Shown: positions 18,956 through 28,026 of the stretch, piece after piece
Layout: each line of letters starts with the position of its first letter
Numbering within the stretch: position 1 is the first letter of the stretch
Assembly: GCA_900315835.1 (NCBI GenBank)
Contig: ONAR01000005.1
Span: forward strand, 1 to 64,000
Origin: an uncultured Prevotella sp.
GTDB taxonomy: Bacteria > Bacteroidota > Bacteroidia > Bacteroidales > Bacteroidaceae
DNA length: 64,000 bases
Reading direction: 5' to 3'
Program-made: the position numbers and the translations under genes
The notes under the pieces: model-generated
Database searches by the model: none
Told to the model about the DNA's origin: nothing
Seen by the model: the letters and a program-made list of their open reading frames with translations, nothing else

Positions 18956-18962
18956 AAGATTG

Positions 18963-18998
18963 TTAGTCAATTTTGCATATTTACGCAAAATTGACTAA
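18963..18998. promoter_or_regulatory. Perfect 14-bp inverted repeat over the C1 peptidase promoter
   Basis: TTAGTCAATTTTGC (18963-18976) and its exact complement GCAAAATTGACTAA (18985-18998) are separated by 8 bp. The left arm covers the -33 TTTG and the right arm enters the -7 box, so it could be an operator. As it lies directly after the pepP stop it could also fold as a terminator hairpin, but no T-run follows. Confidence 0.7.
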
Positions 18999-19003
18999 CT
19001 TTG
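18972..19003 (+). promoter_or_regulatory. Promoter of the C1 peptidase gene
   Basis: TTTG at 18972-18975, a 20-bp spacer, then TAACTTTG at 18996-19003: an ideal Bacteroidetes promoter, 30 bp before the ATG. Confidence 0.75.
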
Positions 19004-19033
19004 CACCCAAATTAATGAAACCAATAAGTTAGA

Positions 19034-20251
19034 ATGAAGAAAACTCTCATCTTGGCAGCGATTGCAGCGCTTGCACTCAACGCCAATGCAGCAACAGTAA
19101 ACAAGAAAGACAGTGTAAACCCAAATAAGCCGCGGTTCACCGTTATCAAGGAGAACCCCATCACCAGCATCAAGAACCAGAACCGCTCGGGTACGTGCTG
19201 GGATTATTCCACGCTTAGTTTCTTCGAGGCTGAAATCCTGAAGGCCACGGGCAAGACCTATGACCTGTCGGAGGCTTTCGTTGCCAACAAGACCTATATG
19301 GACCGCGCCATTCAGGTGGTACGCCTTCACGGTGACTGCCAGTTCTCTCAGGGCGGCAGCGCTTACGACCCCCTCTACTGCATCCAGCACTACGGCATCT
19401 GCCCTGAGACGGCAATGGCCAAGACTGGCAGCCAGTATGGCGACTCACTGTTCAACTTCAACGAGTTCTTCAATGTGATGACTCCGTATGTGCAGGCCGT
19501 TGCCAAGAGCGATGCCAAGAAGCTCTCTCCTGCATGGAAGAACGGCTTGCAGGGCATCCTCGACTCCTACCTCGGTGCTACGCCGAAGCAGTTCACCTAT
19601 GAGGGCCGCACCTTCACGCCGAAGAGCTTCGCCGCTTACATCGGTCTCGACAGCGCCGCTTGCAACAACTATGTGAGCTTCACCTCATACACCCATCATC
19701 CTTTCTGGACTGCCTTCGCTGTGGAGGTGCAGGACAACTGGCGCAATCCGCTGTCGTGGAACGTGCCTATCGACTGCCTGGAGAAGATTATCGACAACGC
19801 CATCATGAACGGCTACACCGTAGCCTGGGGCGGCGATGTGTCGGAAGACGGCTTCACCCGCACCGGTCTGGCTTATATGTACGACACCAAGAAGCTGGCC
19901 AACCTCGAGGGCAGCGATATGGCCCGTTGGCTGAAGCTGAGCCCCGGCAAGCGTAAGAATGTCGTTGACTCGCTCGGCGTGAACGTGCCCGAGATTGAGC
20001 CTACGCAGAAGATGCGCCAGGAGCGCTACGACGACTGGGAGCTCACCGACGACCACGGCATGCTGATCTACGGTATCGCCAAGGACCAGAACGGCAAGGA
20101 ATACTACATGGTGAAGAACTCGTGGGGCGAGACCGGTGACTACAAGGGCATTTGGTATATGACCAAGAACTTCATCATTGCCAACACCATGGACTTCATG
20201 GTCAACAAGAATGCAGTGCCCAAGGACATCAGAAAGAAATGCGGATTCTAA
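19034..20251 (+). CDS. Exported C1-family (bleomycin hydrolase-like) cysteine peptidase
   Basis: 405 residues with a signal peptide (MKKTLILAAIAALALNANA). The papain-fold catalytic set is present: Cys55 in RSGTCWDYS, His341 in DDHGML and Asn362 in VKNSWGE. The order and spacing match the PepC/bleomycin hydrolase branch (C1B), which act as aminopeptidases, usually in the cytoplasm; the signal peptide places this one in the periplasm or outside. It has its own promoter with an inverted repeat and its own strong terminator, so it is regulated as a single gene. It probably trims imported peptides; Prevotella-type bacteria rely on peptides for growth. Confidence 0.92.
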   Translation: MKKTLILAAIAALALNANAATVNKKDSVNPNKPRFTVIKENPITSIKNQNRSGTCWDYSTLSFFEAEILKATGKTYDLSEAFVANKTYMDRAIQVVRLHGDCQFSQGGSAYDPLYCIQHYGICPETAMAKTGSQYGDSLFNFNEFFNVMTPYVQAVAKSDAKKLSPAWKNGLQGILDSYLGATPKQFTYEGRTFTPKSFAAYIGLDSAACNNYVSFTSYTHHPFWTAFAVEVQDNWRNPLSWNVPIDCLEKIIDNAIMNGYTVAWGGDVSEDGFTRTGLAYMYDTKKLANLEGSDMARWLKLSPGKRKNVVDSLGVNVPEIEPTQKMRQERYDDWELTDDHGMLIYGIAKDQNGKEYYMVKNSWGETGDYKGIWYMTKNFIIANTMDFMVNKNAVPKDIRKKCGF

Positions 20252-20294
20252 AGCGGTAACGCTTTAAACATAATACTTTAACACACCCAGTGAT

Positions 20295-20333
20295 GGCCGG
20301 ATGCAGCGGGGACTTCCCGCAATGCATTCGGCC
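20295..20333 (+). terminator. Rho-independent terminator of the C1 peptidase gene
   Basis: Two-part stem: GGCCGGATGCA pairs with TGCATTCGGCC (one mismatch), enclosing GCGGG/CCCGC. It is followed by TTTTCATTTTTT. Confidence 0.85.
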
Positions 20334-20357
20334 TTTTCATTTTTTGCCCATAAAGTT

Positions 20358-20387
20358 TTTGTATCTGTTGAAATCTTTGTATCTTTG
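20358..20387 (+). promoter_or_regulatory. Promoter of recJ-recQ
   Basis: TTTG at 20358-20361 and TATCTTTG at 20380-20387, spacer 18 bp, 25 bp before the recJ ATG. Confidence 0.6.
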
Positions 20388-20412
20388 TTGCAGAAAGAAA
20401 AAGATATTAAAG

Positions 20413-22146
20413 ATGCATTTCAAATGGAAATATGACGCACCGACACCAGAAGAAACGCGACAAGCCCATGAGCTGAGTGAGAAGCTCAACATGAGTCCTT
20501 TTCTCACCCTGTTGCTTATCCGGCGGGGCATCTCCACGGAAAGCGCGGCAAAGCGCTTTTTCAGGCCTCAGCTCGCCGACCTCATCAATCCGTTCCTCAT
20601 GAAGGATATGGATGTGGCGGTGGACAGACTCAACGACGCCATGGGCCGGAAGGAGCGTATCCTCGTCTATGGCGACTACGATGTCGATGGCTGTACGGCA
20701 GTGGCGCTGGTGTATAAATTCTTGCAGCAGTTCTACTCCAATATCGACTATTACATCCCCGATCGCTACGACGAGGGCTACGGTGTCAGCAAGAAAGGCA
20801 TCGACTATGCCAAATCGACCGGCGTCAAACTCATCATCATCCTCGACTGCGGCATCAAGGCCAACGACATGATCGCCTATGCCAAGAGCCTCGGCATCGA
20901 CTTCATCATCTGCGACCACCACATGCCCGATGATGAGCTGCCCAATGCCGTGGCCATACTCAACCCCAAGCGAGAGGACGACACCTACCCCTTCAAGCAC
21001 CTCTGCGGCTGCGGTGTAGGCTTCAAGTTCATGCAGGCCTTCGCCAAGAACAACGGCATTCCCTTCTCGCGCCTCATTCCCCTACTCGACTTCTGCGCCG
21101 TGAGCATTGCCGCCGACCTGGTGCCGGTGGTCGACGAGAACCGCATCCTGGCTTATCATGGGCTGAAGCAGCTCAACCAGAACCCAAGCGTTGGCCTGAA
21201 AGCCATCATCGACATCTGTGGACTGAGCAACCGCGACATTTCCATGAGTGATATCATCTTCAAGATTGGACCGCGCATCAACGCCTCCGGGCGTATGGAG
21301 AACGGCAAGGAGAGCGTCGACCTTCTCGTGGAGAAAGACTTCAACGCCGCCCTGCACAAGGCCCGCCACATCGATGAATACAACGAGCAGCGCAAGGACA
21401 TCGACAAGCAGATGACCGAGGAGGCCAACCAGATTGTGGAGCGCATTGAGAGCCAGAACCACCACTCGAGCATCGTGCTCTACGACGAGCATTGGAAGAA
21501 AGGCGTCATCGGCATCGTGGCCTCACGCCTCACCGAGATTTATTTCCGGCCCTGCGTGGTGCTGACGCGCGACGGCGACCTCGCCACGGGGTCGGCGCGA
21601 TCGGTCATGGGCTTCGACATCTATTCGGCCATCAAAAGCTGCCGCGACCTACTGCTCAACTTTGGCGGCCACACCTATGCCGCCGGACTCACGCTGCGCT
21701 GGGCCGATGTGCCTGAGTTCCGCCGCCGTTTCCAGCATTATGTTGAGGAGCATATCCAACCCGAGCAGACCGAGGCCGTGCTCCGTATCGACGCAGAGAT
21801 TGACTTCAAGGACATCACCAAGCGGCTGCACAACGATCTGAAGCGCTTCGCGCCCTTCGGACCGGGCAACGAGAAACCCATGTTCTGCACCATCGGCGTC
21901 TACGACTACGGCACCAGCAAGGTGGTGGGGCGCACGCAGGAGCATATCAAGCTCGAGCTCGTCGACTCGAAGTCGGGCACCGTGGTCAACGGCATCGCCT
22001 TCGGCCAGAGCGCCTCGGCCCGCTACATCAAGTCGAAGCGGTCGTTCGACATCGCCTACACCATCGAGGACAACATCTTTAAGCACAACCTCGTTCAGCT
22101 GCAGATTGAAGACATCCGGCCCACCGAGGGCGAGATTACCGAATGA
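20413..22146 (+). CDS. recJ: Single-stranded-DNA-specific exonuclease RecJ
   Basis: 577 residues. The DHH and DHHA1 phosphoesterase motifs are clear: LVYGDYDVDGCTAVAL, LIIILDCGIKA, FIICDHHMPDDELPNAVAILNPKR, and later NFGGHTYAAGLTL. The C-terminal OB domain follows (FAPFGPGNEKPMF). RecJ degrades single strands 5' to 3' in RecFOR recombination and repair. An open frame extends 41 codons upstream but covers the previous terminator and the promoter, so the ATG at 20413 is used. Its stop overlaps the recQ start as ATGA. Confidence 0.96.
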   Translation: MHFKWKYDAPTPEETRQAHELSEKLNMSPFLTLLLIRRGISTESAAKRFFRPQLADLINPFLMKDMDVAVDRLNDAMGRKERILVYGDYDVDGCTAVALVYKFLQQFYSNIDYYIPDRYDEGYGVSKKGIDYAKSTGVKLIIILDCGIKANDMIAYAKSLGIDFIICDHHMPDDELPNAVAILNPKREDDTYPFKHLCGCGVGFKFMQAFAKNNGIPFSRLIPLLDFCAVSIAADLVPVVDENRILAYHGLKQLNQNPSVGLKAIIDICGLSNRDISMSDIIFKIGPRINASGRMENGKESVDLLVEKDFNAALHKARHIDEYNEQRKDIDKQMTEEANQIVERIESQNHHSSIVLYDEHWKKGVIGIVASRLTEIYFRPCVVLTRDGDLATGSARSVMGFDIYSAIKSCRDLLLNFGGHTYAAGLTLRWADVPEFRRRFQHYVEEHIQPEQTEAVLRIDAEIDFKDITKRLHNDLKRFAPFGPGNEKPMFCTIGVYDYGTSKVVGRTQEHIKLELVDSKSGTVVNGIAFGQSASARYIKSKRSFDIAYTIEDNIFKHNLVQLQIEDIRPTEGEITE

Positions 22147-24035
22147 CGGACGACTTTCTCCACATTCTCAAGCAGTACTGGGGCTACGACAGTTTCCGTG
22201 GCATCCAGCTATCCATCATCGAGAGCATTGCCTCCGGCCGCGACACGCTGGGGCTGATGCCCACGGGCGGCGGCAAGAGTATCACCTTCCAGGTACCCGC
22301 CATCGCCAAGGAGGGCACTTGCATCGTCGTCACTCCGCTCATCGCCCTGATGAAAGACCAGGTGGAACACCTGCGGCGCAAAGGCGTGAAGGCAGCCGCC
22401 ATCTACTCGGGCATGACGCGCGGCGAGATTGTCAAGACGCTGGACAACTGCATCCTCGGCGGCACCAAACTGCTCTATGTCTCGCCCGAGCGGCTGTCGT
22501 CGGAGCTGTTTCTTGCCAAGCTCCACTACCTCAAGGTGAGCTTCATCACCGTCGATGAAGCCCACTGCATCAGTCAGTGGGGCTACGACTTCCGCCCCGC
22601 CTACCTCCAGATTGCCGACCTCCGCAAGGTCAAACCCGACGCACCCGTGCTGGCCCTGACTGCCACCGCAACGCCGGAGGTGGCCGACGACATCCAGCAG
22701 CAACTGCATTTCCGCGAGAAGAACGTCTTCCGCATGAGCTTTGAGCGCAAGAACCTGGCTTATGTGGTGCGCGCGACCGAGAACAAGGTCGAGGAACTCG
22801 TGCATATTCTCAGCAAGGTGCCGGGCAGCGCCATCGTCTACGTGCGCAGCCGAAGGAAATGTAAGAAGATAGCCGAGGAACTGGAGCAGCTGCACATCGC
22901 GGCCACCTATTACCACGCCGGCCTCGAGCACGCCCTACGTGACGAGCGGCAGCGGCAGTGGCAAAACGACGAGAAGCGCGTCATGGTCGCCACCAACGCC
23001 TTCGGTATGGGCATCGACAAGCCAAACGTCCGGCTCGTCGTCCATATCGACTGCCCCGACTCCATCGAAGCCTATTTCCAGGAAGCCGGGCGCGCGGGGC
23101 GCGACGGATTGAAAGCCTACGCCGTGTTGCTGTGGAGCAACCACGACGTGAGCGTACTCGAGAAGCATGTCAGCGCCAGCTTTCCGCCGAAGGAATACAT
23201 CAGCCACGTCTACGACTGTCTGGCTTATTACTATCAGATTGGCTTAGGTATGGGCAACGGCCATACGTTCACCTTCGATTTGGGCCCGTTCTGCTCCATC
23301 TATCACCTGCAGTCGCAATACGTCGAATCCTCGCTCCATCTGTTGGACAACGCCGGCTACCTGCACTATGAGACCGATCCCGATGCCGCCGCCCGACTGC
23401 ATATCATCCTGGGCCGCAATGAGCTTTACCGCCTCAACGAACTGTCGGAGCGGGAGGAGGCTGTCATTGAGATGGCCCTGCGGCTCTACGGCGGACTGTT
23501 CACCGACTACCAGTATATCGACGAGTCGCTCATTGCCCTACGGTGTAAGATGACGGAGGATGAGGTTTATCAGACACTGAAGTCGCTCAGCGCCCAGGAC
23601 ATCGTCCACTTCATTCCGCAGCGCAAGAAGCCCTACATCACCTACCTGCGCGACCGCGAGGAGACCGTTTATCTGTCGCCATCCATCTACGAGGACCGGC
23701 AGACGCAGCTCATCAACCGCGTCCAGGCCATCATCAACTACGCCACCAACAACCACGTTTGCCGCAGCCGCCAGTTGCTGCACTACTTCGGCGAGGAGCG
23801 GTCCACCGACTGCCGTTGCTGCGACGTCTGTCTCTCCAGCCGTCGGAGAGATAAGCAGGAGGCCGAGGCCACACGCCAGATTCTCAACGTGCTCAGCGAC
23901 AACAAGCCCCATGACCTCAACGATCTGAAGAAGACCAATCTCAATGTCGAAGACCTCGGCAAAGCCGTCGAAGCCCTCATCTACGAGCAGCAGGTGTACG
24001 TCCAGGGCACCCTCGTCTCGCTCAAGCCCTTCTGA
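22143..24035 (+). CDS. recQ: ATP-dependent DNA helicase RecQ
   Basis: 630 residues. Helicase motifs: Walker A in LMPTGGGKSITFQVPA, DEAH box in VDEAHCISQWGYDFRP, and motif VI QEAGRAGRDG. The RecQ-C zinc-binding segment contains CRSRQLLHYFGE and CRCCDVC, followed by a shortened winged-helix/HRDC-like end. RecQ unwinds DNA 3' to 5' and feeds RecJ, consistent with the 4-bp coupling of the two genes. Paralogues of RecQ are common in Bacteroidetes, so this may not be the only copy. Confidence 0.95.
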   Translation: MTDDFLHILKQYWGYDSFRGIQLSIIESIASGRDTLGLMPTGGGKSITFQVPAIAKEGTCIVVTPLIALMKDQVEHLRRKGVKAAAIYSGMTRGEIVKTLDNCILGGTKLLYVSPERLSSELFLAKLHYLKVSFITVDEAHCISQWGYDFRPAYLQIADLRKVKPDAPVLALTATATPEVADDIQQQLHFREKNVFRMSFERKNLAYVVRATENKVEELVHILSKVPGSAIVYVRSRRKCKKIAEELEQLHIAATYYHAGLEHALRDERQRQWQNDEKRVMVATNAFGMGIDKPNVRLVVHIDCPDSIEAYFQEAGRAGRDGLKAYAVLLWSNHDVSVLEKHVSASFPPKEYISHVYDCLAYYYQIGLGMGNGHTFTFDLGPFCSIYHLQSQYVESSLHLLDNAGYLHYETDPDAAARLHIILGRNELYRLNELSEREEAVIEMALRLYGGLFTDYQYIDESLIALRCKMTEDEVYQTLKSLSAQDIVHFIPQRKKPYITYLRDREETVYLSPSIYEDRQTQLINRVQAIINYATNNHVCRSRQLLHYFGEERSTDCRCCDVCLSSRRRDKQEAEATRQILNVLSDNKPHDLNDLKKTNLNVEDLGKAVEALIYEQQVYVQGTLVSLKPF

Positions 24036-24085
24036 CGCATTCCTTTACCTGCACCGGAAAACTGCGATACGCCCAAAAATGAAAA

Positions 24086-24107
24086 AGCCTCGCTTCACAG
24101 CGAGGCT
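24086..24107. terminator. Hairpin terminator between recQ and flavodoxin
   Basis: AGCCTCGCT-TCAC-AGCGAGGCT is a perfect 9-bp stem. AAAAA on its left gives a U-run for minus-strand transcripts, so it best serves flavodoxin; it may also stop recQ transcription. Confidence 0.75.
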
Positions 24108-24213
24108 AAATCATTTATACAAAAACATTATGAATTTACTATCTTATAGTGAACAAGAGGCATAATTGGAACACTTGACATATTGATAGGGTGATAAACA
24201 AATAATTTACTGA

Positions 24214-24702
24214 TTAGAAGCCCAGTGTGGGAATCCAGGCATCGATGCGGTCATCGGTCTTGTCGTCCTCATTGACGTCGTCCAAGGCCAGACCGACGAA
24301 CTTGCCGTCGACCACCGAATCAGAATCATCATAGGTGTAGCCGTCGGTGCTGACGCTGCCCACCATGGTGGCTCCAGCGGCCTCGGCTGCGTCGTAGAGC
24401 TCCTTCATGCCGCCGCAGAACGTATCGCTGTAGCTCTCGCTGTCGCCGCAGCCAAACACGGCGACCTTCTTGCCGCTCAGTCCGGCAGACTTCAGCACCT
24501 TAACGCCGTCGTACCAGTCGTCCTGCATCTCGCCGGCGCCCCATGTAGAGGTACCCAACACGAGATTGTCGGCGCCGGCAATCTGATCCTCGGTGAGGTC
24601 GGTGACATTGATGACTTCGGCCCCGAGCTTCTCGCCAATCTTCTGTGCGATAGCCTCGCAGGTGCCGGTTGATGAACCATAAACAACTATTGTCTTTGCC
24701 AT
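24214..24702 (-). CDS. fldA: Flavodoxin
   Basis: 162 residues, a long-chain type flavodoxin. The FMN phosphate loop is SSTGTCEAIA at residues 10-19, the 60s loop GTSTWGAGEMQDDW and the 90s loop GCGDSESYSDTFCGGM are all present. It is a soluble one-electron carrier in the cytoplasm, used when ferredoxin is scarce or by specific enzymes. It is monocistronic, with a promoter at 24743-24773 and a hairpin terminator downstream. Confidence 0.95.
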   Translation of the reverse strand: MAKTIVVYGSSTGTCEAIAQKIGEKLGAEVINVTDLTEDQIAGADNLVLGTSTWGAGEMQDDWYDGVKVLKSAGLSGKKVAVFGCGDSESYSDTFCGGMKELYDAAEAAGATMVGSVSTDGYTYDDSDSVVDGKFVGLALDDVNEDDKTDDRIDAWIPTLGF

Positions 24703-24742
24703 TGTTTTAAACTTAATGATTGATGTTGTTGAATTACAGTTG

Positions 24743-24773
24743 CAAAGTTAGTATAATACCTCCAAAGCCACAA
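24743..24773 (-). promoter_or_regulatory. Promoter of the flavodoxin gene
   Basis: Minus-strand TTG (24771-24773), 20-bp spacer, TAACTTTG (24743-24750), about 40 bp before the ATG. Confidence 0.55.
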
Positions 24774-24806
24774 TACCTAAAAATAATGATTTTGATTGGA
24801 GCCTCC

Positions 24807-24838
24807 CCCCTTCCCCCTCCGAAGGAGGGGGAAGGGGT
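24807..24838. repeat. Palindrome CCCCCTCCGAAGGAGGGGG
   Basis: C-rich and G-rich arms around GAAG form a strong hairpin. Similar C/G-rich palindromes occur near 36.9 kb, 38.7-38.9 kb and 62.65 kb, as parts of an intergenic repeat family. Confidence 0.5.
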
Positions 24839-24896
24839 AAAGTGCGGTTTGGTGGATCACCGCAATACCCGCACCTCAACTTCTTTCTGTAATGAC

Positions 24897-25001
24897 TGGA
24901 CTTCCGGACTTCCGGACTTCTGGACTTCTGGCCATATGACTGGACTTCCGGACTTCCGGACTTCCGGACTTCTGGCCATATGATTGGACTTCCGGACTTC
25001 C
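24897..25001. repeat. GGACTTCY octamer repeat cluster (second copy)
   Basis: About ten copies of GGACTTCC/T in three blocks, the blocks separated by TGGCCATATGA. It lies between divergent flavodoxin and aroC. Confidence 0.75.
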
Positions 25002-25105
25002 CCAACTTCTCCTTCCCCCTCCCCCTGGTTAATAATCGCTAAATAAATAAGGTAATGCTTGGACGGGCGATGGATTTTTGCTTACTTTGTAACAAAATAT
25101 ATCAC

Positions 25106-26182
25106 ATGCGCAACACATTCGGAAACCTCTTCACGCTTACCTCATTCGGCGAAAGCCACGGCGCAGCCATCGGCGGTGTCGTCGACGGCATGCCGGCCGG
25201 CATCAACATCGACCTCGACTTCATCCAGCATGAGCTCTCACGTCGCCGACCCGGCCAAAGCCGCATCACCACGCAACGCAAGGAAGCCGACGAGGTGGAA
25301 CTGCTGAGCGGCGTCTTTGAGGGGCGCTCCACGGGTACGCCCATCGGTTTCATCGTGCGCAATACCAATCAGCACTCCTACGACTACGACAATATGCGCG
25401 GGCTGTTTCGCCCCTCCCACGCCGACTACACCTATTTCGAGAAATACGGCATACGCGACCATCGTGGCGGTGGCCGTTCCTCCGCCCGTATCACAATAAG
25501 CCGCTGTGTAGGAGGTGCACTGGCCAAGTTGGCGCTGCGCCCATTGGGCATCACCATTCAGGCCTACGTGTCTCAGGTCGGCGACATCGCGCTCGACCGC
25601 GACTATCACCACTACGACCTCTCGCAGACAGAGAGCAACATCGTGCGTTGCCCCGACCCCGAGACCGCCCAAGCCATGGAGCGCCTCATCATGGAGGTGA
25701 AGAACCAGGGCGACACCATCGGCGGCGTCATCACCTGCGTCATCAAGGGCTGTCCGGTAGGCTTAGGTGAGCCGGAATTCGGCAAACTCAACGCCCAGCT
25801 CGGTGCCGCTATGCTCGGCATCAATGCCGTGAAAGGCTTTGAGATTGGCGACGGCTTCGACATTGTAAGCCATCGCGGCAGTGAGGTCAACGACATCTTC
25901 GTCAACGACAACGGCCACATCACCACCACCTCCAACCACAGCGGCGGCATCCAGGGCGGCATCAGCAACGGTCAGGACATCTGCTTCCGCGTTGCCTTCA
26001 AGCCCGTCGCTACCCTGCTCATGGAGCAGCCGACGGTCGACCTCGAGGGCCGCCCCACCACCATCAACGCCCGCGGCCGCCACGACCCCTGCGTCGTGCC
26101 CCGCGCCGTACCCATCGTCGAAGCCATGGCCGCCATGGTCATCCTCGACAACTGGCTCATGAACAAGTCCGCAAGGATGTGA
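25106..26182 (+). CDS. aroC: Chorismate synthase
   Basis: 358 residues. It begins [19 protein letters not shown], the first AroC signature with the GESHG motif, then [27 protein letters not shown], and the late [13 protein letters not shown]. The enzyme uses reduced FMN to turn EPSP into chorismate, the last common step to aromatic amino acids. An open frame runs 17 codons upstream but lacks similarity, and a CTTACTTTG promoter-like string ends 16 bp before the chosen ATG. Proximity to a flavodoxin gene may be chance. Confidence 0.97.
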   Translation: MRNTFGNLFTLTSFGESHGAAIGGVVDGMPAGINIDLDFIQHELSRRRPGQSRITTQRKEADEVELLSGVFEGRSTGTPIGFIVRNTNQHSYDYDNMRGLFRPSHADYTYFEKYGIRDHRGGGRSSARITISRCVGGALAKLALRPLGITIQAYVSQVGDIALDRDYHHYDLSQTESNIVRCPDPETAQAMERLIMEVKNQGDTIGGVITCVIKGCPVGLGEPEFGKLNAQLGAAMLGINAVKGFEIGDGFDIVSHRGSEVNDIFVNDNGHITTTSNHSGGIQGGISNGQDICFRVAFKPVATLLMEQPTVDLEGRPTTINARGRHDPCVVPRAVPIVEAMAAMVILDNWLMNKSARM

Positions 26183-26200
26183 GCTTAGGGACTTGCTTAC

Positions 26201-26347
26201 TTAACAACTGCCGCCGCCACAACATTTGCCACATAATACCGCTTCTGGGATAGTCTTATTAGCCACAGCCCGATTGATGACAGCATCAGCATAGGCCAGT
26301 CTATTGACATCAAATCGGGCAACCTTCGGGACCATTTCGTCTATCAT
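26201..26347 (-). CDS. Possible small Cys-rich peptide (48 aa)
   Basis: A 48-codon frame from ATG 26347 to TAA 26201, ending CGKCCGGGSC. The codon phase continues upstream to ATG 26419 (MKKLSLLCALAF...), interrupted by a single TAG about 20 codons in, so it is either a decayed small secreted protein or a shorter real peptide. It lies on the strand of the LicD operon, 126 bp beyond its stop. The Cys/Gly-rich tail recalls modified peptides, but no modification enzyme is seen nearby. It could be spurious. Confidence 0.3.
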   Translation of the reverse strand: MIDEMVPKVARFDVNRLAYADAVINRAVANKTIPEAVLCGKCCGGGSC

Positions 26348-26473
26348 TGATGATTGCGTCTATGACAAAGCAGAAGGTGCCGGAAAAGCCAATGCACAAA
26401 GTAAGGATAGTTTTTTCATCGGATAACTATTTAGTTATCTTAGAAACTATCAACACATAGCATGCCAATGGAA

Positions 26474-27292
26474 TCATTCCATCTGCCTATAGCTTCTATA
26501 TGGATGGTTAAGATCAAGATAATGGAAATTATGTTGGCGTTGGTGCTCAGCGTCAGGCAGCGTCATATAATCTCCATATTTATTAGTCAAGTACTCATCA
26601 TAGTGCTCAACCCCCTTTAGCATGCAACCTTCAAACTGATAATTTGTAGGTTTGCCCAATATCTCCTTAAGCATTGTCCCTTTGCGTCCGTCATCGTAGT
26701 CAGCAACCAATCGACTTTGTTCGTAATTGCAACTATGGAGCAATCGACATATCTTGTGCTGCAGGCCCTTCATAGTATATAAGCGTCTGACAATAAGAGG
26801 TATCCAGCAACTTGGTCCATGCCCATGTTTGTAAGGGTCGCGATGGACGAGATAGAGCAGCCGCTTGTAATACTCGTATCGTCCGAAATGGATAAGCCGA
26901 GACACTCTCCCGGCAGGAACGCCATCGATAGGGAACACATCAAGATAGATGCCTCCGAGATAGCGCAGATGCGCGCGCTCAATGAGCGTTGTTGAAGCAT
27001 CCTGTATCTTTGCAAAAGGTAAGGGATAAGAAGCATCATCTTCTGCGCAAACCATTTCATAAGGTTTGGGCAACCACTCCGCACAATGAGCAATTAACTT
27101 ATCATAATCAGGCCTTGGCATAGCAACATCCATGTCGTCGTCCCATGGTATGAATCCGTGGTGACGCACGGCGCCAATCATGCTACCAGCCCATAGATAA
27201 TAGGTAAGGTTGTGGTCGGCACACACCTTGTCAAGTGCCCTGCAGATACCAAGGATGGCTTGATGTACTTGGTGAATATCATAATTAGCCAT
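26474..27292 (-). CDS. LicD family phosphotransferase-like protein
   Basis: 272 residues. The LicD/nucleotidyltransferase-fold motif is clear: YYLWAGSMIGAVRHHGFIPWDDDMDVAMPR, with the catalytic DDDMD. LicD proteins transfer phosphocholine or a similar phospho-group from a CDP carrier onto surface glycans. It begins 5 bp after the stop of the LicC-like gene. The region is AT-richer than its surroundings, a hint of horizontal gain. The donor may be CDP-choline, but the neighbouring aminotransferase suggests another amino-alcohol. Confidence 0.9.
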   Translation of the reverse strand: MANYDIHQVHQAILGICRALDKVCADHNLTYYLWAGSMIGAVRHHGFIPWDDDMDVAMPRPDYDKLIAHCAEWLPKPYEMVCAEDDASYPLPFAKIQDASTTLIERAHLRYLGGIYLDVFPIDGVPAGRVSRLIHFGRYEYYKRLLYLVHRDPYKHGHGPSCWIPLIVRRLYTMKGLQHKICRLLHSCNYEQSRLVADYDDGRKGTMLKEILGKPTNYQFEGCMLKGVEHYDEYLTNKYGDYMTLPDAEHQRQHNFHYLDLNHPYRSYRQME

Positions 27293-27297
27293 AGCAT

Positions 27298-28026
27298 TCA
27301 GAAAAGTTCTTTTGGAATTAGATGTTTCGCATTCTCAAAATCGTCAACTGTGTCGAGCTCAATGGTAAAATAATTGGGAATATCCATTACCTTAAAACAG
27401 AAGCCTTGTGGGATAAGACGTTGAAAAGCCAGCTCGTAGAAAACATCCACAAGTCCTTCCTTATTCATCATCGTATCGAGTAAGCTGTATAGGGCCGCAG
27501 AGTAGTCCGCATTGATTTTCTCAATGCCCACCGACTCACCCATCGCTGCAGCAGGATCACAAGTTTTGCTAATTTCGACGATATTACCCTTTTCATCTAC
27601 CACCACTTTCATTTCCTCCTCGCCGAGCGGATGTCTGCTGACGGTCAGTATCGACGCTTTTTCGCTCAACAACTGTCCAATAATGCCACCATCATAAAGG
27701 ATATCACTGTCGAGCAAAATGAAGTCCTTGCCATCTACAAACGGACGAGCCAACCAGAGCGAATAAATATTGTTGGTATTGGCATAGTCAGTATTGTCAA
27801 TGAAGTGGAAAGTTAATTGTGGATAACGTGCCACAAGAAACTCTGTAATCATCTGCGACAGATAGCCGGTAACAACAACTATTTCTCTAATACCAGCAGC
27901 TACAAGATTATCAACCGAACGCTCAAGGAGGCTCCTACTTCCTATTTGGAGCAAACACTTGGGCTTATGTTCAGTCAGCGGGCGTAGCCGCCTGGCCATG
28001 CCCGCCGCTAATATTACTGCTATCAT
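27298..28026 (-). CDS. LicC-like sugar/phospho-alcohol nucleotidyltransferase
   Basis: 242 residues. N-terminal VILAAGMARRLRPLTEHKPKCLL is the nucleotidyltransferase signature (GxGxRLxPxT...PK), and LLDSDILYD the metal-binding site. In LicC and PntC enzymes this fold activates phosphocholine or aminoethylphosphonate with CTP. Its start overlaps the aminotransferase stop by 4 bp, and LicD follows after 5 bp, so the three proteins probably act in one short pathway: make, activate and transfer a phospho-amino-alcohol. Confidence 0.85.
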   Translation of the reverse strand: MIAVILAAGMARRLRPLTEHKPKCLLQIGSRSLLERSVDNLVAAGIREIVVVTGYLSQMITEFLVARYPQLTFHFIDNTDYANTNNIYSLWLARPFVDGKDFILLDSDILYDGGIIGQLLSEKASILTVSRHPLGEEEMKVVVDEKGNIVEISKTCDPAAAMGESVGIEKINADYSAALYSLLDTMMNKEGLVDVFYELAFQRLIPQGFCFKVMDIPNYFTIELDTVDDFENAKHLIPKELF

